From Lepus europaeus (lineage: Eukaryota > Chordata > Mammalia > Lagomorpha > Leporidae), in contig NC_084835.1 in assembly GCF_033115175.1 (NCBI RefSeq), positions 91,199,948-91,263,947 on the forward strand: 64,000 bases of DNA. Direction: 5' to 3'. Positions 22,761-33,800 of the stretch are shown piece by piece (position 1 is the first letter of the stretch; every line of letters starts with the position of its first letter). The notes below the pieces were generated by a model. It did not search any database, was not told the origin of the DNA, and saw only the letters and a program-made list of their open reading frames with translations. The position numbers and the translations under genes are program-made.

Positions 22761-23228
22761 AGAAATTATTACTTTTGTTTGGGAAATTACAAATAGTTTA
22801 AAAAGTTTTGTATAGGATAAATTTGAATCAATCTTGTGAAGCACTTTGAAACTTTCCATTCTTTTTTGGTTTTGTGTGCAATAAAGAGGGCTGATTTAGG
22901 AACATTAATTATCTAACGGTGTATTAAGTATATAGCATCATTGGATTCTAAAATCAGGAAAATAATCATGTTGGGCAACAGTTATACAGTCTGGACTTGA
23001 TATGATCAAGAGGTAAAGTGAGGCACTTAGAATGAGAATGGAAATAAAGGAATGGAATCAGAGCATATTGTAATGGGAGGATAAGCTTTAAATATGAAAA
23101 GATGTGGAAAAGCTAAAGAGAAAAGCAGGAAAAGTTAACTAGAATTTCTAGGGAGAGTAAAAGTGTGCCTGTTTCAGGACTAGAAAAATAAATTTGGAAG
23201 TGTTTTGAGGGGTTAGAAAATGAATTCA

Positions 23229-23570
23229 ACTAGGGCTGGCACTGTAAAGCCAGCGAGTAAAGCCGCTGCCTGCGGTGTCGTCATCCAATATGGGCGCTGG
23301 TTCGAGACGCGGCTGCTACACTTCCGCTCCAGCTCTCTGCTATGGCCTGGTATAGCAATAGAAAATAGCCCAAGTCCTTGGGCCCCTGCACCTGAGTGGG
23401 AGACACAGAAGAAGCTCCTGGATCCTGGCTTCAGATCGGCGCAGCTCCAGCCAGTGCGGTCATCTGGGGCATGAACCATTGGATAGATCTCTCTTTCTCT
23501 TTCTCTCTGCCTCTCCTTCTCTCTCTGTGTAACTCTGACTTTCAAGTAAATAAATAAATCTTGAAAAAAA
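23229..23570 (+). mobile_element. Old-type C SINE with perfect 14 bp TSD
   Basis: 'agggctggcactgtaaagcc' to 'caagtaaataaataaatcttg' plus A tail. The TSD agaaaatgaattca is at 23215-23228 and 23571-23584. A perfect TSD on the old type suggests this tail class stayed active fairly late. Confidence 0.97.
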
Positions 23571-23584
23571 AGAAAATGAATTCA

Positions 23585-24790
23585 GCTTTTAGACTTATTG
23601 AGTTCAAGACATCAATGAGATGTCCATCTCTTCTGTAAATGGGCATATGGAGCTGGAATCCATAAGAGAAGACTAAGGGGAGACACATGAGAATCATCTA
23701 AATGAGCTTGATAGATGATGTCAGAGATCATCGAGACAAAATAAATGTGCATTATAACACTCTGCTCATTTGTGTCTGGGAATTCTGAAAAACAAAAATA
23801 TCTGCAGGGAGTTCTTGGACACCATATTGGTCAGTTGGAAACCTTTGATGTAGGAAATCCTGCCAGTGAGTATTTGAAAGCAGAGAGTGTATTAAGGATT
23901 TTCAAGATCATTGGACTTTCATCTTGTGGCCTCAATCAGATTTGTTCAATGTAGTCTCCTGTTGCCATAATTGGTTTCCCAAGGACTTGTTATATCCAAA
24001 TGCATACTTTTTTTTTTTTTTTCAAGATTTCAGATCCCTTCTGGGCTCTCTTGCCTTGAAGATCTGTTTAAAGAATTACAACTTGAGGAACTTCTACCCT
24101 TTCCCTTAAAGCACAGACCACAGCACTCAGATGCATGATTATTTTTTCAGGTTCTTTTTCTGACTTCACTTAGCCTTTCATAGTGGGAAGTGCATATCAA
24201 AGAGAAGGCAACTCCATTGCAAAATTCCACAATGAGGAGAGGGAAAGGCAGATTAATAAGAAAGAGGAAAACTGTCCTGATACTGTCATTCCTCTTACCA
24301 AGGGACCTAATTTTCCAGGCATATAATCTAATTTTATGGATTCATTTTGTTTTTTGTTCTGAGTCCCTGATTGAAAATAGATTAGAGATAGTGAGAGAAC
24401 ATTAGAGGGATAAGCAGAGTGTGAGACAGATCGTTCACCTGTATAATTATGTATTGGAGAAATAACAGTGTAGATATGGGGTGCTGGTCGATGCCATGAG
24501 TAAGTAGTTGACAAAGTTGGCTGCCCATCAGAATAATTTGCATAGCTCTTTAAACAAGGATCACAGAGAGTCGCCTCTGGAAAGTCTAACTCAATAGGCT
24601 TATATATACTTAAGCCATATGCATAATAAACCAATCAATCTAACATACAAAAGCATCTCATAGTGAATTTGAGGGGCTGGATGCCTGCCAACTTAAGTAG
24701 CATCTTTGTTGAATTGGATGGAAGTATACCCTCTTTCTTCGTCAGGGAGATGAAACCTTGTACTAAGAGACAGGGCTTGGTGAAATTCAT
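23585..24790. other. Unique sequence
   Basis: No element recognised. The 145-codon minus ORF at 24197-24634 lacks recognisable motifs, has overlapping ORFs on the other strand, and is best read as chance. Confidence 0.45.
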
Positions 24791-24794
24791 GTTT

Positions 24795-25088
24795 GTTTTC
24801 ATTGAAAAGTCAGAGTTACAGAGAGAGAGGGAGGGACAGAGAGATCTTCCATCAGCTGGTTCACTCCCCAAATGGCTGCAATGGCTCCAGGCCAATGTCA
24901 GGAGCCTGAAGTTTCTTCTGAGTCCATGGGTGCAGGGTCCCAAACTCTTGGGTCATCTTCCACTGCATTCTAGATACATTAGCAGGGAGTTGGATCAGAA
25001 GTGGAGCAGCTGAGACTCATACTGTCACCAATATAGGATGCCAGTATCATAAGAAGCAGCTTAACATGTTAGGATACTATGCTGGCCC
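24795..25088 (-). mobile_element. Old-type C SINE, diverged
   Basis: 'cattgaaaagtcagagttacag' to 'aggatactatgctggcccc', with small deletions in the body ('ctccaggccaatgtcagg'). Confidence 0.88.
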
Positions 25089-25830
25089 CAGTAGAGTAGT
25101 TTTGAATGGATTTCAAGTCCCACCCATCTCCTTCTTTATTGAGTACCTTTGTACAGTACACCCATTGTATGTCAGCCCACTTCATGGGCAAAGAGGTGTT
25201 GTTTTTCTTCCCTGGGATCACCAAATTTTAAAAGATTTTGAGCATGAACTTATTCTGTGACTTCCCAAATAAAAGTATAGCACTAGTGCTAAATTCCCAT
25301 TAGCCAAGGAATATATCTGTTTCTGCGTCAATGGGTACTATTTTCCCAAATCTATCTTCATCTCTTCATACAGACTGTCTCCTCTCATTCAGTACTTTGA
25401 AAACTCCAATTACTTGTCCATAGTTCATGGTCTCCTCACATACCACCTGGGGATGCTGTCTCAATCCTGCCAGCTACTTATTCAGAGATGTTTAACCTCT
25501 CTCAAGAGATAAAGAGCAGTTCATTGGCCTTATTGAAATGGACTTGCAAAGCCAACTTACCATATTTTGTTTAATTTGTTGGGCAGCATCAATGGGCTCA
25601 CAACATTATATTTCCCCATTACTTTGTCAAGTGCTTGTAAGCCCAGCGGGAATTGTGCTGTAGGTGATTTACTAACACTGCTAGGATAAAATGAAAGGAG
25701 AATAGGCACTGTTGCCAGCATCAGCCAGCGATATACTGCTGTGCCTGAAGAAGATAAAGGTGCTGTGTGCCTCAGCCTGGTAGATAAGTTGCTGAGTTAT
25801 GCAACACCTTTAGGGGAATATTACAAAAAG
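25089..25830. other. Unique sequence
   Basis: No element recognised. Pyrimidine-rich in 25350-25480 but without an open frame or splice context I can support. Confidence 0.4.
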
Positions 25831-25831
25831 G

Positions 25832-25955
25832 ATTACTTCAAAAAGTTCATGGAGAAACTGAGTAAAAAGGTAAGTTTAATTCTGGTGCAAAAGTTTTAAA
25901 AATCCATACATTTTTTTCATAATGCACATTTTCCATGAACGAATTGAAGACACAT
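25832..25955. mobile_element. MITE-like element with inverted terminal repeats
   Basis: Left 'acttcaaaaagttcatgga' (25837-25855) and right 'ttttccatgaacgaattgaag' (25928-25948) are inverted copies with few mismatches, enclosing about 75 AT-rich bases. Short length, inverted ends and no coding capacity fit a non-autonomous Tc1/mariner-type element; the family is my inference. Confidence 0.55.
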
Positions 25956-26149
25956 CATATCTGCAAGTAAATGCTAATGCTTATGTTTGTTTTTTAATGT
26001 TTTTAAACAAGTCTGCATTATCTATGAGAGTATATAGGGAGCATGGAGGCCTGTAAAATGATGTTTGGGATGAAAATGAGTATTACCTAAGTGTTTCCAG
26101 AACTCCCCATATTTTTTCTTCCAATGAAGCCTGACACTCTACCTAATTG

Positions 26150-26295
26150 TTGATTCCTGAATCGTAATTATCCCTAGATAATTTTTCATGTGAGAAAACT
26201 AAGGAGTGAAGTAGCCCAGGGCTACATAACAACTTGTTCACAAAGCTAATGCAGAACTCTGAACTTCTGTTTTTATGCAGCAATATAAAATGCAG
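26150..26295 (-). mobile_element. Probable MIR fragment
   Basis: 'catgtgagaaaactaaggag' and 'cacaaagctaatgcagaactctgaac' resemble the complement of the MIR core. Diverged. Confidence 0.5.
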
Positions 26296-27354
26296 TAGCA
26301 TTTGTGTTAACCCTTGATCTTAAGAACCCAACAATTTCAGGAGAGACCATACAGTAAGTTCTTAACAGTTCAAAATATATAATATTATCTTGAAGATATA
26401 AGCTTCAAGATAAAAGATACTACAGAAAGATAGAACCAGGACAACATATTCCTTAGATCTTGAGAAATAGAAACAGTATGGGAAAAAATGTAAAGGAAAG
26501 AGAAGCTAAAAGTGATGCCTTGGAGTGACAGGGAATTTTTGGCCTACCTGATTTACAACATTGACTTGAGCCAAGATAACTTTGTAAAATATAATGATTT
26601 TTGTTTGTTTACTGTCTACTCCCCAAGACCAGTGTATTATCACTGTGTTTATTATCTGTGAAGCTCTGTGTTACCAGTTCACTTTATTTCTATCCCTTTT
26701 ATTGTGAGCAAGACAAACTATTGTGCTATCATCGAAGTAGACAGCACCATCTGTGAAAGTGTTCTGCTCCCATGAGTAGGATATTGCTACACTTTTAAAA
26801 GAATTTTAAATCAGACGAGACACATCACTCATCATAGAGAGGAATTCTTTACTTCTTCAAGTTCCCACCACCTTTTCCAGGTGTTGCTGCAATCTCCACA
26901 CAGCTGAAGGAAGTCAGGCATGAAATAATTTTCTATTCAGTTTAGTGGCTAACAGACAGTTTCAGCAGCTGCATTCAGCGTATTAGCCCTGTACTGAAAG
27001 ATGTGATAATATTTAATACAGTAAAATACTATTTGGTGTATAACCTTAATGTATAGCCAAAGTATTCTTGACCCTCTTTTTCTCTTCATTATCACAAAAT
27101 ATATTGGGAAGGGATGTGTCTTAATGGTGCTTTTCTGGGCTTTGCTTACATAAAATGAGTAGCTCATTGCTCTTTGAAGTTCAAAGCAAGATTTAAATTG
27201 AAGAACTTCCTCTAAATTTGGAAAATATCTCAGCTGTCCCCTAATCCAGCTGTTCTTATTTGTCAGTTAAGGAAATCAGGCCAGAAAAATTGAGAACCCC
27301 AGGAACTCAGCTTGTTAATGCAGTCTCTCCTTCTAATTCTTCCTTCTTTCTTCC
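26296..27354. other. Unique AT-rich sequence
   Basis: Nothing recognised. Weak MIR-like wording at 27240-27320 is too diverged to call. Confidence 0.45.
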
Positions 27355-27367
27355 TTCTGCCTTTAGT

Positions 27368-27751
27368 ATCTTTCTTTTCTTTTTTTTTTGGTAGAAAATG
27401 TTTTCTTTTCTTTCTTTTTTTTATTTAATAAATGTGAATTTACAAAGTGCAAATTTTGTATTGTTGTGGCTTCCCCCCTCAACCTCCCTCCCTCCCGCGG
27501 TCCTCCCCTCTCCCATTCCCTCTCCCATCCCGCCCTTCATCGAGTTTCATTTTCAATTACCTTCACATACAGAAGATCAACGTAGTATACACTAAGCAAG
27601 GATTTCAACAGGCTTCCCTCTCACAACCGTACAAGGTATAGGGTATTGTTTGAATAGCAGTGTTGTTTTTAAGTTTCATAGTAAACCACATTAAGGGCAG
27701 AGATCCTACGTGGGGAGCATTACCCAGTGACTCCTGTTGTAGATTTAACAA
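27368..27751 (-). mobile_element. 5'-truncated L1 3' end with TSD
   Basis: About 330 bases of lagomorph L1 3' UTR on the minus strand (G-tract complement at 27475-27540) plus a tail region on the left. The 13 bp TSD ttctgcctttagt is at 27355-27367 and 27752-27764. The tail complement is not pure T: two T-rich runs flank 'ggtagaaaatg', so the A tail is interrupted by a short foreign stretch. Confidence 0.93.
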
Positions 27752-28194
27752 TTCTGCCTTTAGTTTCATCTCTTCCCTCTTCCTTTCCCGAGTTTCTGCC
27801 TAAAGCCACAAGATTGTTTTTTGTCTCTCTTTCAATTATATACTTGTAAAAATATTTTTATTCAATATAAGAATCTTTCTCTTGTGAGACACACAGTTCC
27901 TAATAGATGTAACAACCTTTTCCTGGAAAAAGCAGTGCAAAGTATCTCATTGTTTCTTACTTTATAATTATTATGTTTTCTAATCTCAATAATCCTAACC
28001 TTCAAAATTCTCAGTACATCCTAGCTCTTTTTCATTTCTATTAATTTGCTGGATAAAGAAACACTATTATCTAAAATCACATTAAAATTTCAACCTTCAT
28101 CTCATTGGCTTAAGGATTAAAAACTTCAAGAAATATCATAATAATTATTACTTTGATGAAAACATGAAATATCTTAAAATTATGGACAATTATT

Positions 28195-28765
28195 TTCCAG
28201 GGATATCTCATTTTACTACCTCATGTGATTTATACAACTCCCACAGTAATATAGAAAATATGTCATTATCTTAATTTTTTTTTTTGACAGGCAGAATGGA
28301 CAGTGAGAGGGAGAGAGATAGAGAGAAAGGTCTTCCTTTTCCGTTGGTTCACCCTCCAATGGCCGCCACGGCTGGCGTGCTGCAGCCGGCACACCGCGCT
28401 GATCCAAAGGCAGGAGCCAGATGCTTCTCCTGGTCTCCCATGCGGGTGCAGGGCCCAAGGACTTGGGCCATCCTCCACTGCACTCCCTGGCCACAGCAGA
28501 AAGCTGGCCTGGAAGAGAGGCTACCGGGACAGAATCCAGTGCCCCGACCCGGACTAGAACCCAGTGTGCCAGCGCTGCAGGTGGAGGATTAGCCTATTGA
28601 GCCGCAACGCTGGCCCATTATCTTAATTTTTATAAATGAGAAGACAGATTTCTAAAATGTTGCCTGTCCTGGTCAAAGTCCCATGGCTTAGTATCAATGC
28701 CAACACTGAAAGATTCTCTAATACTCAGCTCAGTGTTCTTCACTCTATAACAAACCACTTCCACA
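28195..28765 (-). mobile_element. MIR split by a C SINE
   Basis: Left piece 28195-28279 ('catgtgatttatacaactccc') and right piece 28632-28765 ('ataaatgagaagacag', 'gtcaaagtcccatgg', 'ttcttcactctataac') join into one MIR complement once the SINE 28280-28615 and its duplicated target are removed. Confidence 0.65.
28280..28615 (-). mobile_element. Young-type C SINE with 16 bp TSD
   Basis: Complete copy; flanks cattatcttaattttt at 28264-28279 and 28616-28631 are identical (the last T's merge with the tail). It sits inside a MIR. Confidence 0.97.
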
Positions 28766-29680
28766 AATGACAGTAGTTACAATTCAATTTTTTTTAAATA
28801 AGGACCTGAGTCTGAATAACTGGGATGGGGGCCAGTTGTGCGGAAGGTGATACTTGGGAAAGCATAGAAGAGGGGACAGGAGAAGGCCGGATTGTTACAT
28901 TTACCTGTAGGTCCATACAAAGGTAGTACCTGGTTCATACAATAGGCTTCTCATCATTAAGAAACTGTATACTGAAACAGAAAGTCGTGTTTGGAGCAAG
29001 CACCGAGAGAACCCAGAAACATACCAAGGACTGAGAAGTAAGGGGCTATGCCAAACACAGAGAAAGTGATCTGATGGGGGAAAAAAAATGGAAACCAGAA
29101 CAAATAAAATCTTACAGTGAAACTGGGGGATTGGATGTTTTTGCTTTTCTGTCCTCAAATAAACATTGTATACAAACAAATTTCCCTTGTGTTTGTGTGT
29201 TTCCAGAATTTGTTATCTCTTTTGCATATCCTAAATGCATCCATGAAGTTCTTTCAAAGGTGCAATACGATGAATTCCTTGATACTCTTCTTGACTGAAT
29301 TCTCAGATTCTCTTCATTCTAGGGTTCTGAACTAGTATAGAGAACAAGATCCACTAATTTGGATGTTAAGTGTTTAGTTCGTTTTTGCATTGGTATCTTA
29401 AAGGCTAATGCTTAAATTCTGCCCCCACTCAAATAATTGTATATCACACCACTGTTTAAGTTACTAATGATATTTCACTTCACTTATAGAGACCATTTTA
29501 CAAAGTAGTATAAAGTATATGGCTTGAGCTTGTGCTGTCTCATGAGCTACTACCATAATTTATATGTTAAAATTTTATTAAATGCTTCAAAAAGGTGCTG
29601 TTTCCTCCTAAGGCAATTATTATGGGAAGCTGGAAAAAATTCCAAACACTGATCTCATTTTTGGAACCCTTTTTGTACAT
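28766..29680. other. Unique sequence
   Basis: No repeat recognised. Overlapping ORFs on both strands at 28901-29335 (up to 92 codons) have no identifiable domain. Confidence 0.45.
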
Positions 29681-29681
29681 G

Positions 29682-29726
29682 TGCACACACACACATACAC
29701 ATACAATATAGGATATGGACATATAT

Positions 29727-29764
<38 letters not shown>
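29682..29764. repeat. Compound (CA)n-(TA)n microsatellite
   Basis: 'gtgcacacacacacatacac' leads into a pure (TA) run of about 36 bases at 29729-29764 that directly abuts the 3' end of a C SINE. Confidence 0.93.
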
Positions 29765-29766
<2 letters not shown>

Positions 29767-30123
29767 GGTGAGAAAGACTTATTAGAAAGGCAAAGCATCA
29801 GATTGTGTTGGAATCCCCTGGCACATTTCTAACTCCACCATTTGCGGCCAGTCCGATTGAGCATGTTCCAAATTGTTCATCTCCTCCCTCTCTTTTTCCA
29901 CTCTTAGATTTAACAGGGATCACTTTTCAGTTAAAATTTAAACACCTGAGAATAATTGTGTGTTAATTACTGAGTTCAACCAATAGTACTAGAACAACAA
30001 CAACAACAACAAATACTAAAAAGGATAAAGTATTACATTGTACATCTAAAGTCAGGACAGGAGCTGATCAGTTCATTGTTGCTTATAGTGTCCATTTCAC
30101 TTAACAGGTTTCCCCTTTGGCGC

Positions 30124-31380
30124 TCAGTTGTCACCGATCAGGGAAAACAAATGATATTTTTCTCTTTGGGACTGGCTTAATTCACTCAGCATGATGTTTT
30201 CCAGATTGCTCCATCTTGTTGCAAATGACTGGGTTTCATTGTTTCTTACTGATGTATAGTATTCTATGGAGTACATGTCCCATAATTTCTTTATCCAGTC
30301 TACTGTTGATGGGCATTTGGGTTGGTTCCAGGTCTTAGCTATTGTGAATTGAGCCGCAATAAACATTAATGTGCAGATGGCTTTTTTATTTGCCGAATTA
30401 ATTTCCTTTGGGTAAATTCCAAGGAGTGGGATGGCTGGGTTGTATGGTAGGGTTATGTTCAGGTTTCTGAGGAATCTCCAGACAGACTTCCATAGTGGCT
30501 TAACCAGTTTGCATTCCCACCAACAGTGGGTTAGTGTCCCTTTTTCCCCACATCCTCTCCAGCATCTGTTGTTGGTAGATTTCTGAATGTGAGCCATTCT
30601 CACCGGGGTGAGATGGAACCTCATTGTGGTTTTGATTTGCATTTCTCTGATTGCTAGTGATCTTGAACATTTTTTCATGTGTCTGTTGGCCATTAGGATT
30701 TCCTCTTTCGAAAAATGTCTGTTGAGGTCCTTGGCCCATCTCTTAAGTGGGTTGTTTGTTTTGTTGTTGTGGATTTTCTTGATTTCTTTGTAGATTCTGG
30801 TTATCAATCCTTTATCTGTAGTATAATTTGCGAATATTTTTTCCCATTCTGTTGGTTGCCTCTTCACTTTCCTGACTGTTTCTTTTGAAGTACAGAAACT
30901 TCTCAATTTGATGCAATCCCAAATGTTAATTTTGGTCTTGACTGCCTGTGCTGTTGAAGTATTTTCCAGGAAGTCTTTGCCTGTGCCTATATCTTGCAGG
31001 GTTTCTCCAATGCTCTCTAATAATTTGATGGTTTCGGGTCATAGATTTAAGTCTTTAATCCATGTTGAATGAATTTTTGTGTAAGGTGATAGGTATGGGT
31101 CTTGCTTCAAGCTTCTGCATGTGGAAATCCAATTTTCCCAGCACCATTTATTGAATAGACTGTCCTTATTCCAGGGATTAGATTTGGATCTTTGGTCAAA
31201 TATAAGTTGGCTGTAGATGTTTGGATTGATTTCTGGTGTTTCTATTCTGTTCCATTGGTCTATCCATCTGTTTCTGTACCAGTACCATGCTGTTTTGATA
31301 ACAACTGCCCTGTAGTATGTCCTAAAATCAGGTATTGTGATGCCTCCGGCTTTGTTTTTGTTGTACAGGATTGCTTTGGC
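30124..31380 (-). pseudogene. L1 ORF2 C-terminal part (inverted segment)
   Basis: C-terminal third of the L1 ORF2 protein, which in full-length elements is the endonuclease/reverse transcriptase. The stop is TGA at 30124-30126 after LIGDN. 30124-30906 is open for 260 codons and includes [18 protein letters not shown] (the cysteine-rich C-terminal region) and [17 protein letters not shown]. Upstream, 31039-31380 carries [17 protein letters not shown] and [17 protein letters not shown] in another frame; a frameshift separates the two. Endonuclease and polymerase domains are absent (5' truncation), and there is no promoter, so it is non-functional. Confidence 0.93.
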
Positions 31381-32513
31381 ATGTACCAATGCCATCGCAC
31401 TAGTCCAAGTGATCAATTTCAGCTCACAATTGATAGCTCTGATAGGTCTAAGAGTCAAAGAGATCACACAAATAAGACAAGTATCTGCTAATACTAACTG
31501 ATAGAATCAAAAAGGGAGAGAAAGATCCAACATGGGAAGTGGGATACACAGCAGACTCATAGGATGGCAGATGTCCTAAACAACACTCTGGCCTCAGAAT
31601 CAGCCCTCAAGGCATTCAGATCCGGCTGAAGAGCCCATGAGAGTATAGCAGGCATGGAAAGCCAAGATATCATGGGAAAAAAAAAAAGACCTAAATGAAT
31701 GACCTCTGTGAGTGAGATCCCAGTGGAAAGAACGGGGCCATCAAAGAAGGAGGTACCCTTCTCTGAAGGGAGGAGAGAACTTTCACTTTGACTATGACCC
31801 TATCGGAATAAGATCAAAGTCAGCGAACTCTAAAGGCTTCCATAGCCCTGGCAACTCATGACTAGAGCCTAGGGAGATTACTGACGCCATGAACAGGAGT
31901 GTCAAATTGTTAAGTCAGCAACAGGAGTCACTGTGTACTTACACCCCATGTGGGATCTGTCCCTAATGTGTCGTCTAAAGCCAAGTGATGCTATAACTAG
32001 TACTGAAACAGTATTTTTATACTTTGCGTTTCTGTGTGGGCACAAACTGATGAGGTCTTTACTAATTATATACTGAAGTGATCTTCTGTATATAAAAAGA
32101 ATTGGAAATGAAAAAAAAAAAAACAACCTGGTATTAAAATGGAAATGGCATAGAAAATTAATTAATTTAAAAAAAAATTATGTAGGATCTCTGTCTTTAA
32201 TGTGCTGTACATTGCTATTTAATGCTATAATTAGTAATCCAATGGTAGTTTTTTTCACTTTATGTTGCTATATGGGCAAAATGTTGAAATCTTTACCTAA
32301 TATATACTAAACTGATCTTCTGTATACAAAGAGAATTGAAAATGAATCTTTACATGAATGGAAGGGGAAAGGGAGCGGGAAAGGGGAGGGTTGCGGGCGG
32401 GAGGGAAGTTATGGGAGGGGGGAAGCTATTGTAACCCATAAGCTATACTTTGGAAATTTATATTCATTAAATAAAAGTTTAATAAAAAAAAAAGAAAGTA
32501 AAAAAAAAAAAAA
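31381..32513 (+). mobile_element. L1 3' UTR, plus segment, with an internal repeated block
   Basis: Begins abruptly after 'gattgctttggc' at 31380. 31755-32105 follows the same 3' UTR block seen at 430-800, then breaks at 'gaaatg' into an A13 run (32110-32122) and 60 AT-rich bases. At about 32182 the block 'tgtaggatctctgtc' restarts and this time runs to the true end with G-tract (32360-32420) and tail. Thus ~170 bases are present twice. Confidence 0.9.
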
Positions 32514-32833
32514 AGAAAGGCAAAGCATCAGAGAGAGAGGGAGAAAGATAGGAAAAATAGATCTTCCATCTGTTGCGTCACTCCCTAAGTAGCCACAACA
32601 ATTAGGACTGTGCTAGGCTGAAGCCAGGATCCAGAAACTTCATCCAGATATCCCATATGGGTGACATGGGCCCAAGAACTTGGGCACCTTCACTGCCTTC
32701 ACTGACACATCAATAGGGAGTTGGATCAGATATGGAAAACTAGAACTGGCACCCTGATGTGGGATGCCAGTGCCACAGGTGGTGGCTTAACCCACTGCAC
32801 CACAACTCTGGTCCTTCTTTTTGCATATTTTGC

Positions 32834-33136
32834 TTTTTTTTAAATAATTCTTTTGAAAGAGTTGGAGAGAGAGAATCTTCCTTCTGCTGGTTCATTCCCC
32901 ATATGGCTGCAACTGCCAGGGCTGGGCCAGACCAAAGCCAGGAGCCAGGAGCTTCTTCTGTATCTCTCACATGGGTGGCGGAGGACCGTGCACTCGGGCC
33001 ATCATCTGCCATCATTCCCAGGCCATACGAAGGAAGCTGGATTGGAAGTGGAGCAGCCAGGACATGAACCTGTACCCATACTGGATGCCTGCTCCACAGG
33101 CAGTCACTTTAACCACCGCACCACAAAGCCAACTCC
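32834..33136 (-). mobile_element. Old-type C SINE
   Basis: Second reverse C SINE in tandem with the split copy ending at 32815. Runs from 'tttttaaataattcttttg' to 'ccacaaagccaactccc'. The head reads 'tgaacctgtacccatactgg', a diverged B-box region. Confidence 0.92.
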
Positions 33137-33367
33137 CTTTTTTGTATATTTTTAAAAATTTACTAGTGTGGTTTATTTTGACTTGAACTTCATGTAACAG
33201 CCCCTCCCTCTCAAATACTTGCTGGTGAGTATTGCATATAATGAGATGATGATCAAAGAAATAGCAAATGGAGGAAATCCTCCCAAGAACTCCAGTGACT
33301 CTACTGATCTTTGTTCATCATCTTTGATGTAATTCAGGCAACAACATTTCTGTTCTAAACCTTTCTG

Positions 33368-33800
33368 TTAATTTACTGCGCAGCTTGACACAAAGTTTTT
33401 TTTGTTTGTTTGTTTGTTTTTTTTTTAAAGATTTGTTTATTTGAAAGGCAGAGTTATACAGACAGGGGCAGAGAGAGAAATATTCCATCCACTGGTTCAT
33501 CCCTCAAATGGCCACAAGGGCCCAAGTACTGGGCCGTCTTCCACTGCCTTCCCAGGCACATATGCAAGGAACTGAATTGGAAGTTGGGCAGCTGGGACTC
33601 AAACCTGCACTCATATGGAATGCTAATGTTGCAGACAGTGGCTTAACATGCTGGGCCACAGTACTGACTCTGACACAAGTGTCTTAACTACCCAGTTTCT
33701 TCATTTAAAAGATTGGATTAAATGATGCTCCAGTTTTCTATCAGCCCCCTCAATCTCTGTTTCTGCAGTCCATATAATGCCAAATCCAAAATTAGGTTCT
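33368..33800 (+). mobile_element. MIR split by a C SINE
   Basis: 'taatttactgcgcagcttga' (33368-33387) continues after the SINE with 'gtgtcttaactacccagtttcttcattt' and 'gattggattaaatgatgctcc', matching the MIR core 'ctcagtttcctcatctgtaaaatg' and its downstream part in the plus direction. Confidence 0.65.
33397..33670 (-). mobile_element. C SINE with internal deletion and TSD
   Basis: 'aaagatttgtttatttgaaaggc' to 'ccacagtactgactc'. About 60 bases between the 'ggccacaa' and 'gggcccaagtac' blocks are missing. Flanks tgacacaaagt (33386-33396) and tgacacaagt (33671-33680) form the TSD. Confidence 0.92.

Larger units (their letters stand above)
29803..32513 (+). mobile_element. 5'-inverted (twin-primed) L1 with perfect 19 bp TSD
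   Basis: One insertion of two oppositely oriented parts: 29803-31380 is minus (ORF2 C-terminus and proximal 3' UTR) and 31381-32513 is plus (distal 3' UTR and A tail). The TSD agaaaggcaaagcatcaga is identical at 29784-29802 and 32514-32532. The target reads tt/agaa, close to the L1 endonuclease preference. This is the classic result of twin priming during target-primed reverse transcription. ORF2 is intact over at least 260 codons, so the insertion is fairly young. Confidence 0.96.
29765..32815 (-). mobile_element. Old-type C SINE cut in two by an L1
   Basis: Left piece 29765-29802 ('ggggtgagaaagacttattag' plus the target) and right piece 32514-32815 ('ctggtcc' end) form one reverse C SINE once the L1 at 29803-32513 is removed. 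The cut lies in the purine-rich part near the 3' tail, at 'agaaaggcaaagcatcaga'. Confidence 0.92.

Noticed and set aside
24197..24634. 145-codon minus-strand ORF
   Set aside because: No domain, overlapping ORF on the opposite strand, no gene context.
29682..29764. CRISPR-like or functional tandem array
   Set aside because: Plain dinucleotide microsatellite next to a SINE tail.
30124..30906. Intact retroelement gene of 260 codons
   Set aside because: It is only the C-terminal part of L1 ORF2, placed in the inverted segment of a truncated insertion, without promoter or catalytic domains.
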